Assembly: GCA_900553925.1 (NCBI GenBank)
Contig: USFH01000030.1
Span: 1 to 15,878, forward strand
Reading direction: 5' to 3'
From: an uncultured Clostridium sp.
GTDB taxonomy: Bacteria > Bacillota > Clostridia > Lachnospirales > Lachnospiraceae
Length of the DNA: 15,878 bases
The translations under genes were made by a program, and so were the position numbers. The notes below the pieces were generated by a model that was given only the letters and a program-made list of their open reading frames with translations, ran no database searches and was not told the DNA's origin. This document shows positions 6,011 through 14,217 of this stretch, piece after piece; within the stretch, counting starts at the first letter, position 1, and each line of letters opens with the position of its first letter.

Positions 6011-8359
6011 ATGGACAAATTAAAGAAAAGTGCAGTAGCAAAGGTGGTTGCTGCAATCCTGCTTTCGGTATCAATTCTTGCAACTGTAGTTTCCGGTGTC
6101 GTCGTGTCAATGGCACTTTCCTATGGAACTACCCACCGGATGCAGGGAGAAGCCATTTACGATGAGGTTCTGAGCCGGATGGTAGATGATTCCGCAAGCC
6201 GGGCAAGGGATTATTATCAGGCATATCTGCAAAGTGAAGCAGAGGGACAGGAGAATCACACAGTTTGGTATTATGAAGATTATTTTGCAGAGGAAAACAG
6301 TAACTTCTTCTTCAAGATCGTGCCGGAGGATACAAAGAAATATCCAACACTTGAAAATTATGAGTCGAAGGATTATCAGTTCCATGAAGTGTTGTCACAG
6401 CAGACACAACTGCTTGAAGGATCAACCAGCTTCAGCTATAAATTATCTCTGCCGGATATTATTAAGTTCTGGAAAGAAAATTATGTACCGGATGAGTACA
6501 GCTATGACGACAGGGCTGCATATGAGGAAGATGCGGATGTTTTTTCTTCGGAATTACAGGTCCCAAGTACGATACAGGATATGTATTGGGATTGGAGCAC
6601 TATTTCGTTTGACGATCTTGGCATCAGTTATGACGACGACAGTTCGAATCCATATATTTATTTGGTGAATACGGATTTTGTTTATTATCTTTCCAATGAT
6701 GAAGGATACACAAAAGCATTGGAGAGCGCGATTAAGAAATTAGGAGATGGCGATATCCAATACATGGACATTTCGTATAGAAACGATGGAACAGTCACAC
6801 AGGAACTTGAGATTTCTACACCGGTTTCCTATACGATGTATGCGTATGTGAAATCAAACATGACAGCCAGAGATCTCTATGCGAATTCCATCGTGCTTCG
6901 TTATTGCAAGCCAATTGTAAATATGGCACCTTATGTGCTTGCAATCTCGCTGATTATGATCCTTGTTATGGGTGGATTCTTAATTGCTGCGTCCGGACAC
7001 AGGAAAGGACAGGAGACAATTACCTGCAATGCATTTGACCGGATACCATATGATGTATTTCTGGGAGCTGCAATTGTACTTGTTGTCAGTGTAAATAATT
7101 TGTTTCTGTATTATAGCTATTCCACACGGGATGAAATCTTCCTTGCATTCATCTGTACGGCAGTTGTAGCTTTTATGATTCCGCCGTTCCTGATGACGAC
7201 CGCGACACGGCTCAAGACTTCAGGCTGGGCAATGTTTGCAAACACATTGATCTGGCGGCTTTGTAAACTGCTTGTGCGGCTTGTGAAATGGGTGTTTGGC
7301 AAGCTCCGGGATACATTCCGTTTCCTTGGAAGACATTTTAACCTCTATTGGAAATGGATTGGCGGATTGGCAGGAATCGCACTGCTCCGGTTTATTCTCG
7401 TAGCTGCGAGTGGTTCTGCCGGACTGGCAATCGTGCTGGATCTGGTATGTGCGGCTTTACTTGCAGTATTCCTGATCCGCGTGATCGTGCAGATGTATCG
7501 GCTGAAGGATGGCGCGAAGAAAATCGCGGACGGCGAGACCGATTATAAGATCGACACGACACATATGCTGCCGGAATTTGCGGCACATGGCGAGACATTA
7601 AACTGCATTCAGGACAGCGTGCGCCTGGCAGTGGCAGAGCGGATGAAGAGCGAGCGGATGAAGACGGAGCTTATCACGAACGTTTCCCATGATATCAAGA
7701 CACCGCTTACGTCGATTATCAATTACGTGGATATCCTCTCCAAGGAGGGCGATTTAAGTGACAAGGAAGCAGAATATCTGGGGGTGCTGCAGCGACAGTC
7801 TGCAAGGCTCAAGAAGCTGATCGAGGATCTGATCGAAGCGAGCAAGGCGTCTACGGGTAATCTGGAAGTGCATATGGAACCGACCGACGTGGAAATGCTT
7901 TTAGAACAGGCGCTCGGAGAATTCGAAGAGCGGCTTGCGGCATGTAAGCTGCAGCCGGTAGTGACGAATTATCTGACGAAGAAATACGGTGCGCAGGCAG
8001 ACTGCCATGTCATGGCAGATGGCAGACATCTGTGGCGCGTGTTCGACAATCTGATCGGAAATATCATCAAGTACGCCCAGCCAAACAGCCGGGTATACAT
8101 CGATATTGACGAGGCAGAACCGGGAGAGATCACAGTGACCTTCAAGAACATTTCGAAGGAACCACTCAACATCTCCGGTGATGAATTAAAGGAACGGTTT
8201 GTGCGTGGTGACCGTTCGAGAAATACAGAGGGCAATGGATTAGGACTTTCCATTGCACAGAGCCTGATGGAATTACAGAACGGCAAAGTGGAAATAATGA
8301 TTGACGGAGACCTCTTCAAGGTTGTATTATTGTTAAAGACCGGAAACTGTAAAAATTAG
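6011..8359 (+). CDS. Large membrane sensor histidine kinase (VanS-like C-terminus)
   Basis: A 782-residue kinase forming a pair with the preceding regulator. TM1 is at residues ~9-36, followed by a ~265-residue extracytoplasmic region rich in Asp, Glu and Tyr, then TM2 (~306-330), TM3 (~349-371), TM4 (~374-397), and a last hairpin of TM5-TM6 (~450-492). A HAMP-like linker leads into the HisKA motif NVSHDIKTPL with phosphoacceptor His560. The N-box (HLWRVFDNLIGNIIKYA) is near 673-689, and GNGLGLSIA near 741. The usual DxGxG box is replaced by FKNISKEPLNIS, a pattern recalled from other kinases of this clostridial group, so activity is still expected. ATG 6011 is chosen because GGGAAGGA (5995-6002) precedes it. 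The size and Tyr/acid-rich sensor set it apart from ordinary VanS proteins. The signal is unknown. Confidence 0.93.
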   Translation: MDKLKKSAVAKVVAAILLSVSILATVVSGVVVSMALSYGTTHRMQGEAIYDEVLSRMVDDSASRARDYYQAYLQSEAEGQENHTVWYYEDYFAEENSNFFFKIVPEDTKKYPTLENYESKDYQFHEVLSQQTQLLEGSTSFSYKLSLPDIIKFWKENYVPDEYSYDDRAAYEEDADVFSSELQVPSTIQDMYWDWSTISFDDLGISYDDDSSNPYIYLVNTDFVYYLSNDEGYTKALESAIKKLGDGDIQYMDISYRNDGTVTQELEISTPVSYTMYAYVKSNMTARDLYANSIVLRYCKPIVNMAPYVLAISLIMILVMGGFLIAASGHRKGQETITCNAFDRIPYDVFLGAAIVLVVSVNNLFLYYSYSTRDEIFLAFICTAVVAFMIPPFLMTTATRLKTSGWAMFANTLIWRLCKLLVRLVKWVFGKLRDTFRFLGRHFNLYWKWIGGLAGIALLRFILVAASGSAGLAIVLDLVCAALLAVFLIRVIVQMYRLKDGAKKIADGETDYKIDTTHMLPEFAAHGETLNCIQDSVRLAVAERMKSERMKTELITNVSHDIKTPLTSIINYVDILSKEGDLSDKEAEYLGVLQRQSARLKKLIEDLIEASKASTGNLEVHMEPTDVEMLLEQALGEFEERLAACKLQPVVTNYLTKKYGAQADCHVMADGRHLWRVFDNLIGNIIKYAQPNSRVYIDIDEAEPGEITVTFKNISKEPLNISGDELKERFVRGDRSRNTEGNGLGLSIAQSLMELQNGKVEIMIDGDLFKVVLLLKTGNCKN

Positions 8360-8366
8360 GTGAATT

Positions 8367-8397
8367 TTGGGTAAAATCCAGCAGACCGGCTTATAAA
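8367..8397 (+). promoter_or_regulatory. Weak candidate promoter of the phosphate cotransporter gene
   Basis: TTGGGT (8367-8372) and TATAAA (8392-8397) are separated by 19 bases in the 66-base gap after the kinase gene. The spacing is longer than ideal, so the transporter may instead be read through from the two-component genes. No terminator is visible in the gap. Confidence 0.25.
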
Positions 8398-8425
8398 ATG
8401 TCAATAAAGAGAATAGGAGAAAAAG

Positions 8426-10198
8426 ATGGATATTTTTGACGTTCTATCCATGGTTGGTGGTCTCGCATTGTTTCTGTACGGTATGCATATAATGGGAGAC
8501 GCATTAGCGAAGATGTCGGGTGGTAAGCTGGAAAAGGTTTTGGAACGCCTTACCTCCAATAAGTGGTCTGCTGTGTTGCTTGGCGCAGGTGTAACGGCAG
8601 TCATCCAGTCATCCGGAGCGACGACGGTTATGGTCGTTGGTTTTGTTAACTCCGGTATCATGAAGCTCAATCAGGCAGTCGGTATTATCATGGGTGCGAA
8701 TATCGGAACAACGGCAACCTCGTGGCTGCTGTCACTGTCCGGTATTGACGGAGGAAGCTTCTTCCTTCAGATGCTGAAGCCGACCTCTTTTACGCCGATT
8801 CTGGCTGTGATTGGTGCGATTTTAGTTGTATTTTGCAAGAGTGAGAAGAAACATAACATCGGAACAATCTTGCTTGGGTTTGCGATTCTGATGTATGGTA
8901 TGACCGCAATGAGTTCGGCAGTGGAACCGCTCAAGGATGTTCCGCAGTTCACACAGATTCTGACGAAGTTTGAGAATCCGCTTCTCGGAGTTATTGCAGG
9001 TTTTGTATTGACGACGATTATGCAGTCTTCCTCTGTGTCCGTAGGTATTTTGCAGGCGCTTTGTTCCACAGGTGCTGTCTCCTATGCACTTGCCCTCCCT
9101 ATCATTATGGGACAGAATATCGGCAGCTGTACGACTGCGATGATCTCAAGTGTGGGAGCAAGTAAGGATGCAAAACGCGCGGCAGCGGTTCATTTTTACT
9201 TTAATGTAATCGGAACGGTTGTATTCATGTTAGTATTTTATATCTCCAATGCATTTGTACATTATGCATTCCTGCCGCAGGCGGCAAATGAGGTAGGAAT
9301 TGCAACGATCCATTCGATCTTTAATATTGCCGCAACGATTGTGCTGCTTCCGCTTTCCGGATTCCTGGAGTTTCTTGCTGTCAAGACCATCAAGGATGAC
9401 GACGAGGAAGAGGATGAGCTTAGCAAGCATGACAAGGTACTGCAGCTTTTGGATCCTGTATTCTTAGAGAGACCTGGTTTCGCAATCATGCAGTGTCGGA
9501 AGGTAGCTTCTGAGATGGCAGAGCTCTCCATGAAATCTGTTGGACGTGCAGTCGGATTGCTTACCGCATACGACGAGGAAATAGCGGAACGGATCCGCAA
9601 GGAAGAAGATACCGTCGACAAATACGAGGATCAGCTTGGCACATATCTGCTCCGGCTCTCCACGAAAGATCTTTCGAAGGAAGATGGACACCGCCTGTCA
9701 CTGATGCTTCATTCGCTGGGAGATATTGAGCGTATCTCGGATCTGGCGGTGAATATACTGTTGGCAGTGGAACAGATGCATAAGAAAGAACTGATCTTCT
9801 CGAAGAAGGCGATGGATGAGCTTGCTGTCTACAGCAAGGCGCTCAAAGATATCCTGACAATGACAGTCGATGCATTTGAACAAAATGACCGTTATAAGGC
9901 GGCACTTGTACAGCCTTTGGAAGAATTGATGGACGATATGAACAAAGAACTCAAGAAACGTCATGTCAAGCGTCTGCGTAAAGGCAAATGTACGATTGAG
10001 CTTGGACTTAGTCTGTCAGATATCTCGGATACTTACGAGCGTATCTCCGATCACTGCTCGAATATTGCTACCTGTGTGATCCAGGTGGAGGATGACGAAC
10101 TCGATGCACATGAACACCGCAAAGAAGTGAAGGAGCAGGATGCAAAGTGGTACGATGAACAGTACCGTGCATATGAACAGAAGTATGCACTGCCATAA
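8426..10198 (+). CDS. Na+/phosphate cotransporter (NptA/type II family) with a PhoU-like C-terminal domain
   Basis: A 590-residue secondary transporter. The membrane half (about 1-330) carries the duplicated Na/Pi-cotransporter signature: QSSGATTV near 61-68 and QSSSVSVG near 200-207, with matching GANIGTT (90-96) and GQNIGSC (229-235). These repeats form the sodium and phosphate sites in the family. A very acidic linker (DDDEEEDE, ~335-342) leads to a helical PhoU-like region (~350-560) with two related halves, which probably monitors phosphate status on the cytosolic side. AGGAG precedes ATG 8426. It follows the two-component genes on the same strand, which suggests but does not prove shared regulation. 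This is the usual full-length architecture for bacterial members with a fused PhoU domain. Confidence 0.95.
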   Translation: MDIFDVLSMVGGLALFLYGMHIMGDALAKMSGGKLEKVLERLTSNKWSAVLLGAGVTAVIQSSGATTVMVVGFVNSGIMKLNQAVGIIMGANIGTTATSWLLSLSGIDGGSFFLQMLKPTSFTPILAVIGAILVVFCKSEKKHNIGTILLGFAILMYGMTAMSSAVEPLKDVPQFTQILTKFENPLLGVIAGFVLTTIMQSSSVSVGILQALCSTGAVSYALALPIIMGQNIGSCTTAMISSVGASKDAKRAAAVHFYFNVIGTVVFMLVFYISNAFVHYAFLPQAANEVGIATIHSIFNIAATIVLLPLSGFLEFLAVKTIKDDDEEEDELSKHDKVLQLLDPVFLERPGFAIMQCRKVASEMAELSMKSVGRAVGLLTAYDEEIAERIRKEEDTVDKYEDQLGTYLLRLSTKDLSKEDGHRLSLMLHSLGDIERISDLAVNILLAVEQMHKKELIFSKKAMDELAVYSKALKDILTMTVDAFEQNDRYKAALVQPLEELMDDMNKELKKRHVKRLRKGKCTIELGLSLSDISDTYERISDHCSNIATCVIQVEDDELDAHEHRKEVKEQDAKWYDEQYRAYEQKYALP

Positions 10199-10221
10199 CA
10201 GTTGATAATAATAGAAAGAAT

Positions 10222-10375
10222 ATGCACGGATGTGCATGCAGGTCATCATGCTGATACATGGTGACGGGTAATAACATGTCTTCGATAGACCTGCATTTTA
10301 TCTGCAGACAGATGAAATGCAGGGGCAGATAGTTGTAAATAATAATTGATTCTGCTATATTGGGGACATGTTATT
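10222..10375. repeat. Cluster of hairpins and competing inverted repeats in the gap before the ABC exporter
   Basis: Four elements are visible. ATGCAC/GTGCAT pairs at 10222-10227/10232-10237. GTCATCATG/CATGGTGAC pairs at 10242-10250/10257-10265 with one G-T pair. A 15-bp stem runs 10290-10304/10309-10323 with loop CAGA and one G-T pair. AATAACATGTC (10270-10280) is the exact reverse complement of 10365-10375 and encloses the 15-bp stem, with further wobble pairing inward. In addition ATGCAGGTC (10236-10244) is complementary to GACCTGCAT (10288-10296), so that segment could pair upstream or downstream. No stem carries a T-run, so these are not simple terminators. I could not match it to a known riboswitch class. 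Confidence 0.7.
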
Positions 10376-10397
10376 TTTATACAGATTTTCGAATTTG

Positions 10398-10403
10398 TAT
10401 AAT
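10398..10403 (+). promoter_or_regulatory. Candidate -10 element for the ABC exporter operon
   Basis: A perfect TATAAT lies 58 bases before the ATPase start codon. The -35 region at 17-base spacing (TTTTAT, 10375-10380) is poor and touches the right arm of the 11-bp inverted repeat, so an activator or operator there is possible. The call rests mainly on the -10 match. Confidence 0.4.
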
Positions 10404-10461
10404 ACGCGGTAAGCGGCAATAACAAAATCAAAATCAATAGACAGGAAAGAAGGAAGAGGTT

Positions 10462-11409
10462 ATGAAGCTCGAATTAAAAGATATAAGAAAAAGCTTCGGG
10501 GAAAAAGAAATCCTGCATGGGGTCAGCTTCGCGGTGGAGAGCGGACGGGCACTCGGACTGCTTGGTCGAAATGGCGCAGGCAAGACGACGACGATCCGGA
10601 TTATCATGGATGTATTCCATGCGAATTCCGGTGAGATTATGCTCGATGGAGAAATATTTCACCCGACGGCAAGCCAGGTTGGATATCTGCCGGAGGAACG
10701 GGGGCTTTACCCGAAGAAGAAAGTACGTGACCAGATGGTGTATCTTGCTATGCTCCGTGGCATGAATAAGAAACAGGCGAATGAGAGCACTGTAAAATGG
10801 CTGGATCGTCTTCATGTATCCGAATATATTGACCGGAAATTAGAGACATTATCAAAAGGAAACCAGCAGAAGGTACAGCTTGCGGCAACTCTGGTCGGTG
10901 AGCCACAACTGGTAATATTAGACGAGCCGTTTTCCGGGTTAGATCCGGTCAATGCACAGGTGTTAAAGGACGTCATCCGGGAATTGATCCGTGAAGGCCG
11001 CATCGTTATTTTCTCCAGCCATCAGATGAGCTATGTGGAAGAATTCTGCGAGGATATCGCGATCATCAATCATGGCGACGTCGTATTAGCCGGACATCTT
11101 GATGATATCAAGGATACGTACGGATGTGGCAGAAAGACGATATCGGCGGATAATTACAGCCCGCAGGAGCTGGCTGATATCTGCAGGGAGAAGCTGTCTT
11201 CTTATGCAGTTGTTGAGCGTGTGACTAAAAAGTACGTGGTGCTTGAACTGAAAACCCAGGCTGATATGTGGCAGATCCTTGATATTTGTAAACAGACAGG
11301 TGTTGAAATTCACCAGTTTGGAGCCTATGAGCCATCCTTGAATGATATCTTTATCTCTTGTGTCGGGGATGAAGAACCGGACACAGAAGCAGCAAAGGAG
11401 GCGGTATAA
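10462..11409 (+). CDS. ABC exporter ATP-binding protein, NatA/YhaQ type
   Basis: A 315-residue ABC ATPase. The Walker A motif GRNGAGKT is at 35-42, the Q-loop region is YLPEERGLYP (~75-84), the signature SKGNQQKV starts at 131, Walker B is QLVILDEP with Glu155, and the switch His is His187 (SSHQM). The C-terminal ~100 residues form the extra domain common to this exporter class. The LSKGNQQKVQ signature and YLPEERGLYPK loop are typical of NatA/YhaQ proteins, which drive efflux of sodium or of small lipophilic compounds. AGGAAGAGG (10451-10459) precedes the ATG. The permease gene begins one base after its stop, so the two form an operon. The exported substrate cannot be told from sequence. Confidence 0.93.
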   Translation: MKLELKDIRKSFGEKEILHGVSFAVESGRALGLLGRNGAGKTTTIRIIMDVFHANSGEIMLDGEIFHPTASQVGYLPEERGLYPKKKVRDQMVYLAMLRGMNKKQANESTVKWLDRLHVSEYIDRKLETLSKGNQQKVQLAATLVGEPQLVILDEPFSGLDPVNAQVLKDVIRELIREGRIVIFSSHQMSYVEEFCEDIAIINHGDVVLAGHLDDIKDTYGCGRKTISADNYSPQELADICREKLSSYAVVERVTKKYVVLELKTQADMWQILDICKQTGVEIHQFGAYEPSLNDIFISCVGDEEPDTEAAKEAV

Positions 11410-11410
11410 C

Positions 11411-12685
11411 ATGAAACAGTTTTTCACGATATTAAAGTTTGAGCTGGACAACTATTTTAAGAGTAAGTCATACGTGATATCTACAATCCTGATTGCTGTT
11501 TTGGCAGCGGGCATCATGTTTGTTCCGCGTGTCAAGGATGCAATTACGGGAGATAAGAAGGATTCTACCGTTCAGGACAGCGCTTCAAAGGAGGATTCTT
11601 CCGCAGAGGCGGATGCAGAGCATACATACGGGGTCTACGATCCGGAAGGAATATTGATCATTGACGTGGATGGCTCGGTATGGGGTTCTATGGAAACAGG
11701 AATAAATCTGGTCAGCTTTGATAGTGAGGATGCTTTGAAAAAAGCGGTTGAAGAGGAAGAAGCAGCCGCCGGATTCGCGGTTCATTCGCTGTCGGACTAC
11801 GATTATTATGTATATAACAAGAGCATGGATAATTCCGATGCAGCTGTCTTTGACAGCTATCTGGGGATGCTTGTCAAACTGGATTACTGTGAGAAGCATG
11901 ATCTGGATCTGAATGAATTCATGGAGGCATCCTATAAGGAGATTACACATGGTGAGTATGTGCTTGGCAAGGACAGTACACAGAATTTCTGGTACTGCTA
12001 TGTGCTTGTAATCCTGATATTTATGCTCATCATCATGTATGGCATGAGTATTGCGTCCTCTGTTACAAATGAGAAGAGCAACCGTTCCATCGAGATTCTG
12101 GTTACCAGTACCGATTCAACGGCGCTGTTGTTCGGCAAGGTATTTGCAGGTGCTGTGGCAACGGTATTTCAGGTCGGAATCATTGCTGTCTGTCTGCTTG
12201 GTTCGTACCAGTACAATAAAGATTTCTGGGGCATTGACCTTGGCATGTTCCTGGATATCCCAGCCAATGTATTGGTTGTATTTGCAGTATTCGGTATTGG
12301 CGGATTCCTATTTTATGCGTTCCTATACGGTGCGCTCGGGGCATTGGTGTCAAAGATTGAGGATCTGAATAAGTCCGCCGGATCGGCACAGATGATTATC
12401 ATGATTGTATATTTTGTTGTGCTGCTTCAGCTTGACAAGGTGGACGGCGTACCGATGAAAGTCTGTTCCTTCCTGCCGTTTAGCTCTTACAGCGCCATGT
12501 TTGCGCGTGTGGCGATGGGACATGTGCAGACATGGGAGATCATCGTATCTGCGGTCATTCTGTATATTTCTGTTGCGCTTATGGGTGTGATCGGCGGTAA
12601 AATCTTCCGGAGTTCGACATTGCGTTACGGAAATCCGATCAAGCTTACAACAGCAATCAAAAACTTGCGTAAGAAGGATTCATAA
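11411..12685 (+). CDS. ABC-2 type permease, NatB/YhaP-like
   Basis: A 424-residue membrane partner of the preceding ATPase. It has the ABC-2 exporter layout: a cytosolic N-terminal helix, TM1 (~22-40), an external region of ~155 residues, then five clustered membrane segments (~195-218, 245-265, 285-310, 325-347 and 385-405). The cytosolic coupling motif NEKSNRSIEILVTS follows the second TM, as in NatB and YhaP. The external loop starts with a low-complexity Ser/Asp/Glu stretch (about 45-70). ATG 11411 is chosen because AAAGGAGG (11395-11402) lies eight bases ahead; upstream in-frame codons overlap the ATPase gene. It is followed only by a convergent terminator structure. The substrate is unknown. 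Confidence 0.92.
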   Translation: MKQFFTILKFELDNYFKSKSYVISTILIAVLAAGIMFVPRVKDAITGDKKDSTVQDSASKEDSSAEADAEHTYGVYDPEGILIIDVDGSVWGSMETGINLVSFDSEDALKKAVEEEEAAAGFAVHSLSDYDYYVYNKSMDNSDAAVFDSYLGMLVKLDYCEKHDLDLNEFMEASYKEITHGEYVLGKDSTQNFWYCYVLVILIFMLIIMYGMSIASSVTNEKSNRSIEILVTSTDSTALLFGKVFAGAVATVFQVGIIAVCLLGSYQYNKDFWGIDLGMFLDIPANVLVVFAVFGIGGFLFYAFLYGALGALVSKIEDLNKSAGSAQMIIMIVYFVVLLQLDKVDGVPMKVCSFLPFSSYSAMFARVAMGHVQTWEIIVSAVILYISVALMGVIGGKIFRSSTLRYGNPIKLTTAIKNLRKKDS

Positions 12686-12710
12686 TAAATTCAGAAAAGA
12701 ATTTGAAAAA

Positions 12711-12739
12711 GGAAAATGGTGGCTAGATCCAGCCACCAT
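12711..12739 (-). terminator. Rho-independent terminator overlapping the 3' end of the SDR gene
   Basis: ATGGTGGCT (12716-12724) and AGCCACCAT (12731-12739) form a perfect 9-bp stem with a 6-base loop. On the minus strand the hairpin is followed by TTTTCC and TTTTTC, a broken U-tract. The stem includes the last sense codons and the stop of the SDR gene. In the plus direction the run after the stem is weaker, but the structure may also slow transcription arriving from the ABC operon, which converges here. Confidence 0.7.
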
Positions 12740-13451
12740 CGAATTTCAATATTTCGCCGGTCATATAATCCGGCATTGCCAAAATATGAGAGATACAGGC
12801 GGCGGCTTCTTCGGGAGCCGCCATTTTTTCTGCCGGGATTTCCTCGCAGAGCGTCTTCTTCTCTTCGACAGACAGATGACCGTTCATGGTCGTGTCCACG
12901 GCACCGAAAGCAATCGCATTGACCGCGATATGGCTTGGGGCAAGTTCCTTTGCAAGAGCCATCGTCAGGCTGTTGATGGCGCCCTTCGTTGCCGAATAGG
13001 CGACTTCACAGGAGGCACCGACGAGTCCCCAGACGGAGGAGATATTTAAGATGCGTCCATACTGGTTTCGTACCATATCAGGAATCACAGCATGGCAGGT
13101 GTTGTAGACGGAAGTCACATTGATGCGCAGGATGCGGTCAAATTCATCCGGCGTCATGTCCTGAAAAAGCCCGACGAGCGAGATGCCTGCGTTGTTGACG
13201 AGTGTATCGACCGGATGTCCGGATGCGGCAAGTGACCGGACGCATTCTTCAACAAATGCAAAGTCGGATACATCCCCGGTAAATGGAATGCATTCGCAAT
13301 TGGTTGTGGTGTGAATCTGATTCGCAACGATATTTAATTTTCCGTCGGTATTCCGGCTCATAATGGCAACACAGTCGTATTCTTTTGCTAATTGATAGGC
13401 GGCAGCTTCGCCGATTCCGCGGGAAGCACCGGTAATAAGAGCTGTTTTCAT
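12723..13451 (-). CDS. Short-chain dehydrogenase/reductase, FabG-like
   Basis: A 242-residue classical SDR oxidoreductase using NAD(P)H. Visible landmarks are the cofactor motif TGASRGIG (7-14), Asp60 in the GDV motif, NNAG (86-89), Asn111, and the catalytic Ser139, Tyr152 and Lys156 (YSATK). Ser33-Arg34 follow the second strand, which fits NADPH preference. The length and C-terminal FDGG motif fit 3-oxoacyl-ACP reductases, but many SDRs of other specificity look the same, so the substrate is open. AGGAGG sits 10 bases before the ATG on the minus strand. It is the only minus-strand gene: it converges on the ABC exporter and diverges from the LytR_C gene. Confidence 0.92.
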   Translation of the reverse strand: MKTALITGASRGIGEAAAYQLAKEYDCVAIMSRNTDGKLNIVANQIHTTTNCECIPFTGDVSDFAFVEECVRSLAASGHPVDTLVNNAGISLVGLFQDMTPDEFDRILRINVTSVYNTCHAVIPDMVRNQYGRILNISSVWGLVGASCEVAYSATKGAINSLTMALAKELAPSHIAVNAIAFGAVDTTMNGHLSVEEKKTLCEEIPAEKMAAPEEAAACISHILAMPDYMTGEILKFDGGWI

Positions 13452-13483
13452 GGGATTGAAACCTCCTTGTTCTTGTTGAAATA

Positions 13484-13511
13484 TGTATAGCAGGATGCAA
13501 CTTTTTCACAA
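13484..13511 (-). promoter_or_regulatory. Candidate promoter of the SDR gene
   Basis: Read on the minus strand, TTGTGA (13506-13511) and TATACA (13484-13489) are 16 bases apart, each matching four of six consensus positions. It lies 33 bases upstream of the start codon. Moderate to weak match. Confidence 0.35.
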
Positions 13512-13542
13512 AAAATCCATACTATGATTATGCTATAAATGG

Positions 13543-13571
13543 TTGAAAAAAACAACAACATTTGCTATACT
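13543..13571 (+). promoter_or_regulatory. Strong sigma-A promoter of the LytR_C-domain gene
   Basis: TTGAAA (13543-13548), a 17-base spacer and TATACT (13566-13571), with TGC directly before the -10 forming an extended -10 element. Transcription from here would leave a leader of about 85 bases before the ATG at 13663. It faces away from the SDR promoter across a 211-base divergent gap. Confidence 0.7.
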
Positions 13572-13662
13572 TGAAAAATGTATTGAAAACCGGCTTGAAT
13601 GATAATGACAGATACGCAGTGAAAAAGATGAAGAAAACGTATAACGAGGATAGGAGAAAATT

Positions 13663-14217
13663 ATGAGTGGAAGAAAACAGCAGACGGCGGCAGGATTGTT
13701 CTTTTCGATGTTGCTTCGCGCGGCCGTTATTATATTAGGACTTGCGATTGTAGTGTTTGGCGCATTTTTTGTGCTTCAGGCTGTGAAGGGCGGAGTGAAA
13801 AAGAGTGGCCCTGCGACAACACTGGATGCCAATGCACTTACGGATGCACAGACGGATGATCTGCAGATGAATCCTTCGACAGAAGCTCCTGCGGAAGATA
13901 CACAGGAGGCACAGGAGACCGGCGATGCAAAGGGCAAGAACATTCTGGTGCTTAACAGCACGGGGATTGCCGGACTTGCGGGTAGATGGTGCGAGACTTT
14001 GAATGCCGACGGATATGCCAATACAAACGCAAGTGATTATTCGGAATCTCTGGCAGATACGAAGATCATCTCGAAGGAAGACGGTGTCGGAACGGAACTT
14101 GTTAATTATTTCGCTGCGGCAAGCTATGAGGTGGGAACCGTGACAAGCGGAACTTCAGAGCCGACCGATGGCTATGACATTGTGATTATACTTGGCGCAT
14201 CTGACAGCAACCATTAA
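13663..14217 (+). CDS. Membrane-anchored LytR C-terminal (LytR_C) domain protein
   Basis: A 184-residue protein with a short cytosolic start (SGRKQQTAAG), one membrane segment (~12-38) and a polar linker of ~50 residues rich in Asp, Thr, Gln and Glu. A compact C-terminal domain (~92-180) begins KNILVLNSTGIAGLAGRW and ends GYDIVIILG. That domain matches the pattern of the LytR_C domain, normally found at the end of LytR-CpsA-Psr wall-polymer ligases. The catalytic LCP domain is absent, so this is a stand-alone version facing outside the membrane, probably with an envelope role. AGGAG (13652-13656) sets the start. The 3' end overlaps the first copy of a tandem repeat. Confidence 0.8.
   Translation: MSGRKQQTAAGLFFSMLLRAAVIILGLAIVVFGAFFVLQAVKGGVKKSGPATTLDANALTDAQTDDLQMNPSTEAPAEDTQEAQETGDAKGKNILVLNSTGIAGLAGRWCETLNADGYANTNASDYSESLADTKIISKEDGVGTELVNYFAAASYEVGTVTSGTSEPTDGYDIVIILGASDSNH

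Noticed and set aside
10016..10437. Minus-strand frames around the hairpin-rich gap
   Set aside because: They have no ribosome binding site, low-complexity content, and cross both the transporter gene and the inverted repeats.
10199..10461. Known riboswitch in the exporter leader
   Set aside because: The hairpins do not show the conserved loops of any class I can recall, and no expression-platform terminator with a T-run is present.
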